Assembly (NCBI RefSeq): GCF_905475465.1
Contig: NC_062247.1
Location: 10,974,001 to 11,038,000 of the forward strand
DNA: 64,000 nucleotides
Reading direction: 5' to 3'
DNA from: Pieris napi
Taxonomy: Eukaryota > Arthropoda > Insecta > Lepidoptera > Pieridae
This document shows positions 39,801 through 44,950 of the stretch, one piece after another (position 1 is the first letter of the stretch; every line of letters starts with the position of its first letter). Position numbers and translations under genes: made by a program. The notes beneath the pieces were generated by a model. The model was given only the letters and a program-made list of their open reading frames with translations, searched no databases and had not been told where the DNA came from.

Positions 39801-42800
39801 CCTGCCATGAGTTTTTCGCCTTCTACACAAAATTTCTCTTCTAATACTACTAATGAAAATGTGGATACCACTAGACAAACTCATACAAGTACGTTTGAAA
39901 TGAGTCCTTCAATTTCTGGTGCTAACCGAGGTCCAGTGTGTGATCCTACCCCATCAACAGGTTCCAGTGTAGGGGCTGCCGCTCGTGGCAAAACTTTTGG
40001 CGTGTCATCGGCTCCAAAAAGGGGGAGGGGAGTTTTGAACAAAGCTGTGCTACCAGGATCTCGCGTTCCTCTTTGCGGTTCTTGCAACGGAAACGTTAGG
40101 TGACTAAGTGTTGAAGCGTGTGAAACTGTTACTGCTAGCTGCATGTAGAGTAGGATTTACTTTAGTTTTAAATTAATTAGTTATAAGAGCATGCATAAAT
40201 GCTAAGAAACTTTTCTTCTATAATTGATTTTATTGACATTATATAAGAAAAGTTGATATACTTAACAAGCTTTTAGTGTGTGTTGTTTTCATAGATGTTT
40301 TGTTTTTTCTAACAGCTAATGAAACACAAAACACAGCAAGTCCTCACAAAATGGAATTTAAAAGTCCAGCTGAAGAGCGCCTGATAAGGAAAATGGCCAA
40401 AATGGCATTAAATGGATATGAAATTGGCATACAAAGAAAAATAAAACCCGCCGATCATATTCAGTCAATGGCCGATCGAATACAAGACACAATTGTAACA
40501 AAACATCCTCTTAATAATTCAGACAATTTGACTTCTGGTGAAAGCAGTCGAGACAACACACTTACGCGACCTTCAAAGAAAGTGCTAGAAAGGGGATTTA
40601 AGCATGAAATCAGTCCAGTACATAACAATTTGTCCGCCAAGTTTATGAATAACAGTGATGATGCTCCTATTCCACCACCACTACCGACCACACCTATCCC
40701 AATATTTAATAATCATAACTCTACAATAATCGATGATCCAATTATAAAACCGACTTTTAATCACACTGAGAAAATTCAAAATGGTAACGGATATTTAAGT
40801 TCCGAAGAAAGTAAACAGAACAAAATGGAAAATAACTCCATTAAAACTTTAAAACAGAAGACTGGATTCAATAAACCATATGAGAGCACACCCAATTACG
40901 AAAACAATAAGAATGACACAAAACTTGATAATACGTTTTCTAATACAATGTCAAAAAGGAAGTTATTTGAAAGGAGCGATGCTATCAACGATACATTCAG
41001 TTCTCTAGATTACAATACAATAAACAAAGGCTCCGATGCCAACAAAATTTCAGAAAGAAACGGCTCCTCAAATTTGATAACTAATAAAAATAACATCAAC
41101 AAGCCGTTGGGTAATGTTGAGAACGGAAAAGATTTTATAAAAAGTCAGGGAGGGACAGACAACACACGAATCCTTAATAATAGCTTGCATGATAATTCAC
41201 TGTACACTTACCCTAAATCCCCTAAAATCGAAAATAACCATAAGAATGTACACGAAACAAACGGACACGATCATCTAGATTCCAATACTACCAAAAACGA
41301 TTCAGAAGAAGTCGTTGTTAGAAGACGTGAAAAGAAAAACATTAAGAAAGACGATGGTAGGAGAGACTCTCATATAATCGCGAGACCTTTAAGTAAAATG
41401 ACTTCAGTGGATGTTTCTGATGGACAATACATATGCCATGTATGTGACAAAGCCATAACTAGGTAGGTAACCTAATATACTCAGATTAATAAACCGATTT
41501 ACCAGCAACCAAATATGTAATTGAATCATGGATATTGAATTTCTCTTCACACTTCTTTTTAAAGTTTTAATTGTTGAATTACATATTTCTTGTGCTGTAA
41601 AAACATCAGACCTTCTATCTTAAAAAGTACCTATTCTGTGAAGAATTGATATTAACTTGTGTGCATAATTTAGCATGGTTTTTGTGGCATGTGCTACAAT
41701 TTGCAGTTTAACATTAAATTAAGTATTTTATATTAAACAACTGAGATTATTTAATCATTAATTAACACTAAATGGTGTTTATTATTAGGGGCCCATTCAT
41801 AACGGCCTTGGGACGCATCTGGTGTCCCGAACACTTCATCTGCGTGAACGCGACATGTCGCCGTCCCTTGCAGGACATTGGATTTGTCGAAGAAAACGGT
41901 CAATTGTACTGCGAGTTCTGTTTCGAACAATATATAGCCCCGGCTTGCGACAAGTGCCATGCTAAGATTAAGGAGGTAAGCGTACTTTAAAATAATATTA
42001 AAATTATTTTGAGTTTAAAATAAGCTCGAAGGAAGAGCTTTTCATTATATGATAATGTTACTTCCACATCTGGGTGTACAAGATATATATATGCTGCGTT
42101 ATGCGTACTAAACTTTTTTTAGTGTAATTTCAGGTTTCTTATTTATAGTTCATCATATTTAACATTTTACTCAGTAGGTACTGGGTACGTGAGATTAATC
42201 AACGTTTCTATTCATAACATATTTCTGTATGAACCGGGTGAGCTAAGTCTATGGTAGACCAATCAATTCCTTCTGGCATTCTGGCATTGTCAGTCCATGG
42301 GCAGTCGTATCACGTATAACAACCACATTTCTAGCTATTTGCCCCACGTTCTGAGTCATCTATACTGATGAGACAAATTTTATTTTCTCTTATTATTTAG
42401 AATTTTCATAATTCCTTTTCATTTCAGGATTGCCTCAATGCTATTGGAAAACATTTCCACCCCGAGTGTTTCAGCTGCGTGTACTGCGGGAAGCTTTTCG
42501 GGAACAATCCATTCTTCTTAGAAGACGGTTTACCTTACTGTGAGGCAGGCAAGTGGTCAAGAGTTTAATTTTCTTTGGTTTCGCGAGTACTACACATATT
42601 AAATCTAGTTTAACTCTTATTTAAGTTATATAATAATGCCTGTCTATATCCGATTGGAAACGATTTAATGTAGTGTCTTGCGTCTTTCAGTGTAACTTTA
42701 CAGATATTTTAAGTATCGAAAAATGTTGATATAATTAACCTATCATGCTGCACGACCTCAAATCTCACGTTTCCCTTTCCCCCCAGTTTTTATTTCCAAG

Positions 42801-44950
42801 AAACCTGGTGCCCAGAGACGCGGACTTGCTTTGTAATTCGTAATAATCATCAATTAAACAGTCTCGTGCCTTCTAAAGAACCATTTCTATACATTTTGTT
42901 TTCTATAGAACAAGTTTTCAGTACTTCAGCAAGCTAAAAGTATAACTGACTATTATAAATGAACATCTGAATTCTTAATTCTGAATGAATAACTGAATGA
43001 TGCGACTATTCGATAACATAGTTTAAAATACTCTTGTATTCTTTTGTATTAATATAATTCATGAACTGTGATATTAGTTTTCTTTTTATTTAAGAATACC
43101 GTTTTGTAATTGTATAATTTTTCAGTATTACTTGTAATTGTATTTTTGTTGATTTGGCGCACGATTTATTGTAGGTATTTCATTTTTATAGTTATTTTCT
43201 TACTAGGGTTGAGGTTAGGAGAACGCTTGTTAGCTATTAGACCGCCTGTTGCAACCCAATAATCTATGTTATATAGGTAATTAAAATTACCAAGAAAGCA
43301 AGATACAAACAAATTTTTGATGATAATATTGACGCTCTAGCGATAACAACGAAATTATTGCAGTTATAGTATAGGCTGTATCTAATATTATTTGTTATTT
43401 ATAGACTGGAATGAGTTATTCACGACGAAATGTTTCGCGTGCGGTTTCCCAGTGGAGGCCGGCGACAGGTGGGTGGAGGCGCTCAACAATAACTACCACA
43501 GTCAGTGCTTCAACTGCACGGTGCGTATGATGAGAGGAAAACACGACACTTACAAAATATTTAAACCATATTATGGCAATTGTGAAACATCGGTGTTTTA
43601 TAACCAAAAGTTACGGGGAAATTGTTGAAATCCTAACAGTGGTACAAAACAAGTATCGCAAACAGAATAATTTTAATTCTTAAAAAAATAAGAACTGGTT
43701 GTTATTTAAAATAAAAATGTTTATACATTGCATTATGTAAGATTTTAAAATAGGTACGTTATGGCGAAATTGAATAAACCCATTCTGATTTTTTTAGCCC
43801 TAATTCAATTTGTAACCCGATAGAAGAAACTACAAAACGAAATTTTAAACTTAACTTAAAATCTATTTTTTGGGAAAAATTACGACGAAATTGTTCTGGA
43901 AACTGGTTCCTAATAGTAGTTCGTACAAACCGAAATTTTTAAAACAGAATAGTTCATTTCTTTAAAAAAATATTTTGGAATAATGTCTACTGTCTTCTAT
44001 TTATAGTGCCATAGCCACACCTGCCGTTCTTAAGACGTTTCACAAACATATAATAGTCAAAACAATATCCAACTTACACAATCCCCCTTTGTGATACCAT
44101 GAATGTTCTGTGTCCGCGACATTGTGTTAATCATTTGTTAACAGAACACTATCCGATAGGTTGAAGTAGGTATTCACACACAACCTCGTCATACGCTGCC
44201 ATTTAGTGCTATGTCCCCAGGAACTAATCGTGTGTGTTAAATTTTGAATATTCGAGCCTTTAGTGAGACCCATAATGATAAATTCGGTACTCCAATTCAC
44301 ATCAATAAAAGATTCAGTCTTGCGATTCTGTAACTCACTTTTCGAACTCGCACAGCTGTTTTCTCAGCGGCGGTCGCGCTGAAATCAGTCGTGAAGCAGT
44401 CATTTTATGATTTGTAATCCTGATAAACAATAAACTATAAGCTACAGAATGCCAAATCCCTCCTTATCAGAATGCCAAATCGTAAAATGACTGCTTCACG
44501 ACTGATTTGATCGCGCCCGCCGCTGCGAAAACCGCTGTGCGAGTTCGAAAAGTGAGTTACAGAATCGCAGGGCTTGTCTAAAGGCTCGGTATTAACATTG
44601 TTTTGTAAAAACCTTCTAAGGAGTTTAGAAGGAAGTAGACGTACCTAGTAGATGCGTGTGATGCCTGGGATTGCTAGTGTATGTAGATGACCTGTACATA
44701 TTTGTTTTGTGTCAGTACGTTTTGGCTATTATATGTATTGTAGAATAATTATGTATTTTACGTTTGGTTTAAATGTTTATATCTCCAAATATTAACACAG
44801 AATTACAACAAAATATAACTACAACTAATGTATCCAGTAATGTGTGCCTTACTTCTATTTTATTTGTTAAAGGTGTGCAAAAAGAATCTCGAAGGACAGA
44901 GTTTCTTCGCCAGGGGAGGAAGACCTTTCTGCAGGGTTCACGCCCGCTAG
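9765..44950 (+). CDS. Zasp52: Zasp52-type PDZ-ZM-LIM Z-disc protein (whole gene, spliced)
   Basis: Joined exons: 9765-9869, 28512-28663, 30624-30798, 31520-31650, 31752-31843, 31981-32122 (or 32305-32638), 33123-33311, 34116-34206, 36691-36856, 37211-37234 (optional), 37480-40099 (or 40316-41462), 41789-41975, 42428-42548, 43405-43520, 44873-44950. All phases agree; the longest form shown is about 1462 aa. Order: PDZ (residues ~5-86, carboxylate loop PLGFRLQGG), ZM motif (~153-178, with VNKQYNTPVN and AETLSAQTEVLAGG), LIM1 (zinc ligands C258, C261, H278, C281, C284, C287, C305, H308), a long Ser/Thr/Gln/Pro-rich linker, then LIM2-LIM4 at the C-terminus. Family knowledge: Zasp/Cypher proteins bind alpha-actinin at muscle Z-discs and integrin adhesion sites. 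The ATG at 9765 directly follows an acceptor (ttccag), so a 5' non-coding exon should lie upstream; I could not find it. The family call is secure; orthology to Zasp52 rather than another Zasp paralogue rests on the four-LIM layout. Confidence 0.9.
9967..10294. mobile_element. Palindromic MITE, copy 1
   Basis: The two halves are near-perfect inverted repeats starting GTAAAATTGTAAA; ATCTCGCGAGAT occurs in each arm. A second copy lies in opposite orientation at 49029-49357. Confidence 0.75.
10303..10433 (-). repeat. SINE fragment abutting the MITE
   Basis: Contains TCACGATGTTTTCCTTC, GTTCATTGGTCCACAACT and GACCTCAGGGATGAG in the order of the minus-strand SINE head. Confidence 0.5.
10742..10890. 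repeat. Repeat with 'ggccttatcg..gcgatctcttcca'
   Basis: Shares GGCCTTATCG and GCGATCTCTTCCAG with 34606-35070, with an A-rich stretch after it. Probably a LINE untranslated tail. Confidence 0.45.
12204..12300 (+). repeat. LINE-tail fragment
   Basis: GGCCGGCAACGCACTCGCGA and following AACATCAG match the 22533-22742 family. Confidence 0.45.
12360..12830 (-). pseudogene. RTE-like LINE fragment, C-terminal end
   Basis: The minus strand reads KRGRQLRRWIDHIKETAG then TWKSSTVQTRM, the family signature near the end of RTE-type ORF proteins. It has several stops and is decayed. Confidence 0.55.
13540..13605 (-). repeat. Repeat tail fragment ('gtacaatgtgttacctacatg')
   Basis: AAAGTCAAAAATCATTTATT and GGTAACACATTGTACAC are the complement of the tail seen at 24230-24270. 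Confidence 0.45.
13644..13777 (+). repeat. tRNA-derived SINE, internally deleted copy
   Basis: CTAGTGGCTTCATCCCTGAG joins head and box B with a deletion; tail GACAAATCATGAAACTGATA and CGCCACTGTTTTATTTA. Confidence 0.6.
13813..14114. mobile_element. Tc1/mariner-type nonautonomous element with long TIRs
   Basis: Terminal inverted repeats of about 65 bp (CAGGGTGGCGCAATAGAACG at the left, its complement at the right) flanked by TA on both sides. No intact transposase. Confidence 0.75.
15176..15415. mobile_element. MITE with ACGTGATAACG termini and internal duplication
   Basis: Left TTTACGTGATAACG and right CGTTATCACGTCAAA are inverted. Inside, GAGACGG(A/G)AGATCGGTCC and CGCTCGTGAGG each occur twice. 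It is markedly GC-richer than its surroundings. Confidence 0.5.
15699..15975 (+). repeat. LINE-tail repeat, 'ccggcaacgcact' family
   Basis: GGAACCAGCTGCCCACTGAA, TTTCCGAACCAATTCGAC and GCCGGCAACGCACT follow the order seen at 22533-22742 and 33464-33685. Confidence 0.6.
16542..16937 (+). mobile_element. 5'-truncated Jockey-like LINE insertion
   Basis: The frame from the left junction reads QLWGSACDSNISIIQR, then EIHEHLKIRTVKEEI and YRKRLEMHPNKLA, the C-terminal end of Jockey-type reverse transcriptases, stopping at 16823. The element ends in an A-rich tail. A perfect 15-bp duplication ATATGCAAGTGTGGT lies at 16527-16541 and 16938-16952. Confidence 0.85.
17786..18124 (+). mobile_element. Interspersed element with 7-bp duplication
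   Basis: It starts soon after CTAGCTGACCGGGCAAACG and ends GAGAATTTTATATATTA. GATACGG flanks it on both sides (17779-17785 and 18125-18131). It interrupts an older repeat that resumes at 18132. Confidence 0.6.
18240..18380 (+). repeat. Half copy of the 44321-44573 inverted-repeat MITE
   Basis: CTTGCGATTCTGTAACTCAC, TTTTCGAACTCACACAGCGG and AAATCAGTCGTGAAACAGTC match the TIR arm at 44321. Confidence 0.6.
19560..19830 (-). repeat. Interspersed repeat (possible LINE 3' region)
   Basis: Contains GGGAGTCGATTCCACAGTTC and AGGTCGTATCTCTCAGGGAA, with a T-rich start that would be an A tail on the minus strand. It overlaps two small minus ORFs that are unlikely to be genes. Family not identified. Confidence 0.4.
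20310..21550. mobile_element. TIR element (GGCGAATGCTACACGCTCGA) with nested insertion
   Basis: Left end GGCGAATGCTACACGCTCGA and right end TCGAGCGTGTAGCATTCGCC are inverted. Both ends are followed inward by several direct and inverted copies of GATATTTATC-like and ATCGTGAT-like sequence. AAA lies on each side as a possible 3-bp duplication. Confidence 0.7.
20595..21218 (-). mobile_element. Nested TIR element with MADF/Myb-like coding remnant
   Basis: Ends GGCTGATTTACACGTATTAA and CTTAATACGTGTAAATCGGCC are inverted. The minus-strand frame 20992-20672 (106 codons) includes SWRSHCKAMLLLSALEAQKH and YLSDMRIQQLMNSSRTPSPM, like the C-terminal part of the small DNA-binding partner encoded by PIF/Harbinger elements. 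The family assignment is an inference; the start of the protein is missing. Confidence 0.55.
21560..21680 (+). repeat. Hairpin-bearing repeat (copy 2)
   Basis: Same stem-loop as at 8463-8504, here 21583-21624, followed by CAACTTAAATCTTTAATTAA. Confidence 0.5.
21780..21885 (-). repeat. LINE-tail fragment, diverged
   Basis: GGACAGGAGGCTAATCTGATG and CAGAAGGCTCACAAGTGCGTTG resemble the complement of the 22533-22742 family. Confidence 0.4.
22533..22742 (+). repeat. LINE-tail repeat, best copy of the 'ccggcaacgcactcgcgag' family
   Basis: Contains GGAACCAGCTGCCCACGGAA, GGCCGGCAACGCACTCGCGA, CATGGGCGGCGGTATTGC and TTTGCCCCCTGTTCTATAAA. Confidence 0.65.
22813..23604. mobile_element. pogo/Tigger-like element
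   Basis: It begins CAGTCGACTCTTGATAATTG, the end type of pogo/Tigger elements, and finishes AGTCGACAGTCGACTG with TA outside both ends. No transposase is recognisable; a LINE fragment sits inside. Confidence 0.6.
23120..23425 (+). pseudogene. RTE-like LINE C-terminal fragment inside the pogo-like element
   Basis: The 100-codon frame includes MNKLKWKSPGY, ETAGDKWHKVESREEWSNLE and EDFAKKGYTDT, the order found near the end of RTE ORF proteins. The 5' part is missing. Confidence 0.55.
23960..24100. repeat. Two SINE heads facing each other
   Basis: GCGACTGTCATCCCTGAGGT (plus) is followed within 70 bp by GACTCTAGGGATGAGAGTCG and GAAGCCACTAGGCC (minus). Confidence 0.55.
24124..24305 (+). repeat. 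Repeat tail, 'gcggagagtttattgccag' family
   Basis: AGTGGCGGAGAGTTTATTGC and CGTCCGTTCTACGCCCTTGA, then a tail with AAGTGTACAATGTACATTGT and AATAAATAC. Confidence 0.6.
25100..25327 (+). repeat. Interspersed repeat ('actagcaaacccggcgaactc')
   Basis: It starts CTAGCAAACCCGGCGAACTC and ends TTATTTTTATATAGTAGATT, the same start and end style as the 17786 element but with a different middle. Confidence 0.5.
25850..25985 (+). repeat. LINE-tail repeat, 'ccggcaacgcact' family
   Basis: GGGTCCTTCAAGAAAAGAGC, GCCGGCAACGCACTTGCGAG and GGGCGGCGTTTTCACTTAAC. Confidence 0.55.
26890..26974. promoter_or_regulatory. Candidate enhancer in Zasp52 intron 1
   Basis: A compact, locally GC-rich block holds CACGTG (26890), a perfect CRE palindrome TGACGTCA (26916) and two M-CAT-like motifs CATTCCA (26951) and CATTCCT (26968). 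M-CAT motifs act in muscle genes in vertebrates. Motif matching alone; weak evidence. Confidence 0.25.
27383..27655 (-). repeat. tRNA-derived SINE, best full-length copy
   Basis: On the minus strand: GGCCTAGTGGCTTCAGCGTG, GACTCTCATCCCTGAGGTCG, GTAGGTTCGATCCTGGCTGT (boxes A and B), then ATCGTGAGTAAACCGGATTG, GTCGACGGCGTG and tail TAGCGCCACTGATTTAATT. Confidence 0.75.
28212..28430 (-). repeat. tRNA-derived SINE, diverged copy
   Basis: AGTGGTGCTACAAGCC, GTCTAAGACATGTCGGTTTC and TGGTGCAAAGCCGATGCC, 80 bases before the second PDZ exon. Confidence 0.55.
28512..28663 (+). CDS. Zasp52: Zasp52 exon: PDZ domain, second part
   Basis: The exon begins VNGGSAAERAGLQAGD and ends ELTVQR, the rest of the PDZ fold, including the conserved helix RHQEAQDTI. 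The acceptor is tttcag and the donor GTAAGT; it ends in phase 2. An 18.6 kb repeat-filled intron lies before it. Confidence 0.92.
28700..28960 (+). pseudogene. RTE-like LINE 3' fragment
   Basis: Reads LKWKWTGHILREDKDRW with frameshifts, then RKARHREEWKVLEEAYV and a stop, the end of RTE-type ORF proteins. Located just after the PDZ exon donor. Confidence 0.6.
29150..29400 (-). repeat. LINE-like C-terminal fragment (copy 1)
   Basis: The minus strand reads DGSKRVTWNGPVRRNQRGC and EMEEFGASVHNDMDLM. A related but diverged block lies at 29690-29960 with TCCTCCAAATTCTTCCACTT against CCCCAAATTCTTCCATTT here. Confidence 0.4.
29690..29960 (-). repeat. LINE-like C-terminal fragment (copy 2, diverged)
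   Basis: Shares the order AAGTTCATGTC, CAAATTCTTCCA, GACCCATCTG and TATGTGTTAC with 29150-29400. Confidence 0.4.
30112..30235 (+). pseudogene. RTE-like LINE fragment
   Basis: Reads RRVGRRKKSWLRNVREWMG, a run typical of RTE/BovB ORF C-termini, in a 72-codon frame without the rest of the protein. Confidence 0.45.
30624..30798 (+). CDS. Zasp52: Zasp52 exon: post-PDZ linker
   Basis: The exon opens with RGGGTWRPSVTPTG, a segment conserved right after the PDZ in insect Zasp proteins, then a Pro/Ser/Thr-rich linker ending AKPFGY. The acceptor is attccag and the donor GTAAGT at 30799; it enters in phase 2 and leaves in phase 0. Confidence 0.88.
30841..31065 (-). repeat. tRNA-derived SINE, copy
   Basis: GGGCCTCAGATTTCTGAATC, AATAGGCAAGTAGGTGATCA, CGCCGTCGACTTTTT and TCGGTTTCCTCACGATGTTT; the tRNA-like head is truncated. 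It lies 42 bp after a splice donor. Confidence 0.6.
31520..31650 (+). CDS. Zasp52: Zasp52 exon: ZM motif
   Basis: It encodes KGIVNKQYNTPVNMYSD followed by TIAETLSAQTEVLAGGVLG, the Zasp-like motif that, in the family, contributes to alpha-actinin binding and Zasp self-assembly. It enters in phase 0, leaves in phase 2, and uses donor GTACGT at 31651. Confidence 0.93.
31752..31843 (+). CDS. Zasp52: Zasp52 exon: after ZM (VNFKKNEKTYD)
   Basis: It continues the ZM region with GVNFKKNEKTYDSEKSAVF and ends EEQNDPEP. The acceptor is ttgcag (an alternative AG two bases on would break frame) and the donor GTAAAG. It leaves in phase 1, which both LIM1 first-half exons accept. Confidence 0.88.
31981..32122 (+). 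CDS. Zasp52: Zasp52 exon: LIM1 first half, version a
   Basis: A Pro-rich linker ends in NICEDCERLIT, the first Cys-x2-Cys pair of LIM1. It enters in phase 1 after a weak acceptor (ctaaaag) and leaves in phase 2 at GTAAGT. It joins cleanly to the exon at 33123 to complete the LIM fold. Confidence 0.82.
32305..32638 (+). CDS. Zasp52: Zasp52 exon: LIM1 first half, version b (alternative)
   Basis: An open frame spans 32283-32642 and ends APFCSDCDSHIV just before donor GTAAGA, again a Cys-x2-Cys LIM start. Entry at 32305 after cggcag is phase 1 and exit is phase 2, identical to version a. The upstream linker is rich in Ser, Pro, Gln and Arg. The acceptor has a poor pyrimidine tract, so the 5' boundary is less sure than the 3' one. 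Confidence 0.72.
33123..33311 (+). CDS. Zasp52: Zasp52 exon: LIM1 second half
   Basis: It encodes GVFVRIKDKNLHVECFKC and continues STCGSSLKNQGYYNLNG to LYCDIHAK, supplying the last six zinc ligands of LIM1. The acceptor is ccacag and the donor GTAAGT; it enters and leaves in phase 2. Confidence 0.93.
33464..33685 (+). repeat. LINE-tail repeat, 'ccggcaacgca' family
   Basis: GAGCCAGAATACGAAATTCC, ACCAGCTGCCCACAATTTCC and GCCGGCAACGCATAC, with TTTGCTTCCTGTTCTATAAA at the end. Confidence 0.55.
33870..33990 (-). repeat. SINE fragment
   Basis: CAGTCTTCTGTACCT, ATGCGCACATATAAATAAAG, CATTGGCGCACAGCTAGGGA and TCGAACC match the minus-strand SINE order. Confidence 0.5.
34116..34206 (+). CDS. Zasp52: Zasp52 exon: linker (YTTPLPPLSTGNYTNG)
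   Basis: A short Pro/Thr-rich linker exon from ttaacag to donor GTGAGT. It enters in phase 2 and leaves in phase 0, and both neighbours fit. It carries no domain. Confidence 0.78.
34589..35070 (-). repeat. AT-rich microsatellite and LINE-tail-like repeat
   Basis: An (AT)n run and TTTA repeats (34589-34622) lead into GGGCGGCCTTATCGCTAATA, AGCGATCTCTTCCAGG and, further on, AGATGATAGAGAGGTAGCC and GGCGGAGATCGTTAATGAAT. Shares the first block with 10742-10890. Confidence 0.45.
35083..35185 (-). repeat. Repeat tail, 'gcggagagtttattgccag' family
   Basis: ACTGCCAGTTCTCAAATCAA and GTAGAACAAACTGGCAAC are the complement of the 24124 copy. Confidence 0.45.
35690..36160 (-). pseudogene. RTE-like LINE fragment
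   Basis: The minus frame 36005-35808 includes KRVNSCFGRIDRIEPNSLEK and LVMVGRSDGRRSRG, the FGH-like and GRRSRGR motifs before the end of RTE ORFs. Stops on both sides. Confidence 0.55.
36430..36620 (-). repeat. Interspersed repeat shared with 17.7 and 18.7 kb
   Basis: The complement reads CCATGTGAATACTGAAGCAA and CCAACTTCTTGACA, similar to ATCATGTGAATGTCGAGGCT and CAACTTCTTGACACCACGGG at 18691-18730. Confidence 0.4.
36691..36856 (+). CDS. Zasp52: Zasp52 exon: Ala/Pro/Ser linker
   Basis: A strong acceptor (ttctatttcag) opens PGSNLSGPKPFGSSIGSAYS, followed by a Pro/Ala-rich run ending APFAP. The donor GTAAGA at 36857 leaves phase 1. Without splicing, the frame reads SKRVTFAV and stops at 36880-36882. 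The exon is locally GC-rich compared with its surroundings. Confidence 0.85.
37148..37153 (+). other. Intronic AATAAA poly(A) signal
   Basis: AATAAA lies 266 bases after the read-through stop of the 36691 exon, followed by a T-rich stretch. It would serve a short Zasp52 isoform that ends without LIM2-4. Confidence 0.35.
37211..37234 (+). CDS. Zasp52: Candidate 24-base Zasp52 microexon
   Basis: An acceptor with a pyrimidine tract (tatctttgacag) and a donor AAG|GTAATT enclose 24 bases that read KAPVSLFK in phase 1 to phase 1. As a multiple of three it can be kept or skipped without changing frame. There is no direct proof of use. Confidence 0.45.
37480..40099 (+). CDS. Zasp52: Zasp52 giant linker exon plus LIM2 first half, version a
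   Basis: An open frame of about 870 codons opens DKNVKSIVWPPPNPPEDD and ends VPLCGSCNGNVR, a LIM Cys-x2-Cys start. Between lies a low-complexity Ser/Thr/Gln/Asn-rich linker with few hydrophobic runs and Pro-rich islands such as RTPTPKPRSRTPAQGPSS. The acceptor is cgctaacag (phase 1 entry), the donor GTGACT at 40100 (phase 2 exit). Codons in the same frame upstream to 37431 lie 5' of the acceptor and are probably intronic. Confidence 0.85.
40316..41462 (+). CDS. Zasp52: Zasp52 alternative linker exon plus LIM2 first half, version b
   Basis: An open frame runs from acceptor tttttctaacag to donor AG|GTAGGT and ends DGQYICHVCDKAITR, a second LIM2 Cys-x2-Cys start. The linker is Asn/Lys/Asp-rich, with a basic stretch EEVVVRRREKKNIKKDD near the end and a short helical-looking segment near the start (EERLIRKMAKMALNGYEIG). 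Phases (1 in, 2 out) match version a exactly, so the two are interchangeable in front of the exon at 41789. Using both in one mRNA would also break the phase. Confidence 0.8.
41789..41975 (+). CDS. Zasp52: Zasp52 exon: LIM2 second half and LIM3 start
   Basis: It encodes GPFITALGRIWCPEHFIC, then NATCRRPLQDIGFVEENG, YCEFCFEQYIAPACDKC and HAKIKE. This finishes LIM2 and supplies the first Cys-x2-Cys of LIM3. Phase 2 in, phase 0 out at GTAAGC. Confidence 0.93.
42240..42355 (+). repeat. Decayed LINE-tail fragment
   Basis: CTGGCATTGTCAGTCCATGG and GCTATTTGCCCCACGTTCTG resemble the end of the 22533 family. In the LIM2-LIM3 intron. Confidence 0.3.
42428..42548 (+). CDS. Zasp52: Zasp52 exon: LIM3 core, GC donor
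   Basis: It encodes DCLNAIGKHFHPECFSCVYC and ends EDGLPYCEA, the rest of the LIM3 zinc ligands. The only donor that keeps the conserved EADWNELF join is CAG|GCAAGT, a GC-AG intron. Phase 0 in, phase 1 out. Confidence 0.9.
43405..43520 (+). CDS. Zasp52: Zasp52 exon: LIM4 first part
   Basis: It encodes DWNELFTTKCFACGFPVEAG then DRWVEALNNNYHSQCFNCT, with four of the LIM4 zinc ligands in order. The acceptor is ttatag and the donor GTGCGT; phase 1 in, phase 0 out. Confidence 0.92.
44321..44573. mobile_element. Inverted-repeat MITE in the last Zasp52 intron
   Basis: Arms of about 100 bp: CTTGCGATTCTGTAACTCAC at the left and GTGAGTTACAGAATCGCAG at the right, each with AATCAGTCGTGAAGCAGTCA or its complement. 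One arm is also found at 18240. Confidence 0.7.
44873..44950 (+). CDS. Zasp52: Zasp52 terminal exon: end of LIM4
   Basis: It encodes VCKKNLEGQSFFARGG and RPFCRVHAR, then TAG. The final Cys-x2-His pair of LIM4 sits three residues from the end, as in other insect Zasp52 proteins. The first acceptor is gttaaag. The same DNA is also open in the +1 frame, which continues for 300 more codons. Confidence 0.9.
   Translation: MCKKNLEGQSFFARGGRPFCRVHAR

Larger units (their letters stand above)
42549..44872 (+). other. Zasp52 last introns
   Basis: The GC-AG intron (42549-43404) and the last intron (43521-44872) flank the LIM4 exon. Outside the MITE at 44321-44573 I see nothing recognisable. Confidence 0.6.

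Noticed and set aside
43600..44000. Tandem duplication in the last Zasp52 intron
   Set aside because: Blocks near 43615 and 43874 look alike (AAATTGTT, ACAGAATA, CTTAAAAAAATA) but similarity is low and in AT-rich sequence.
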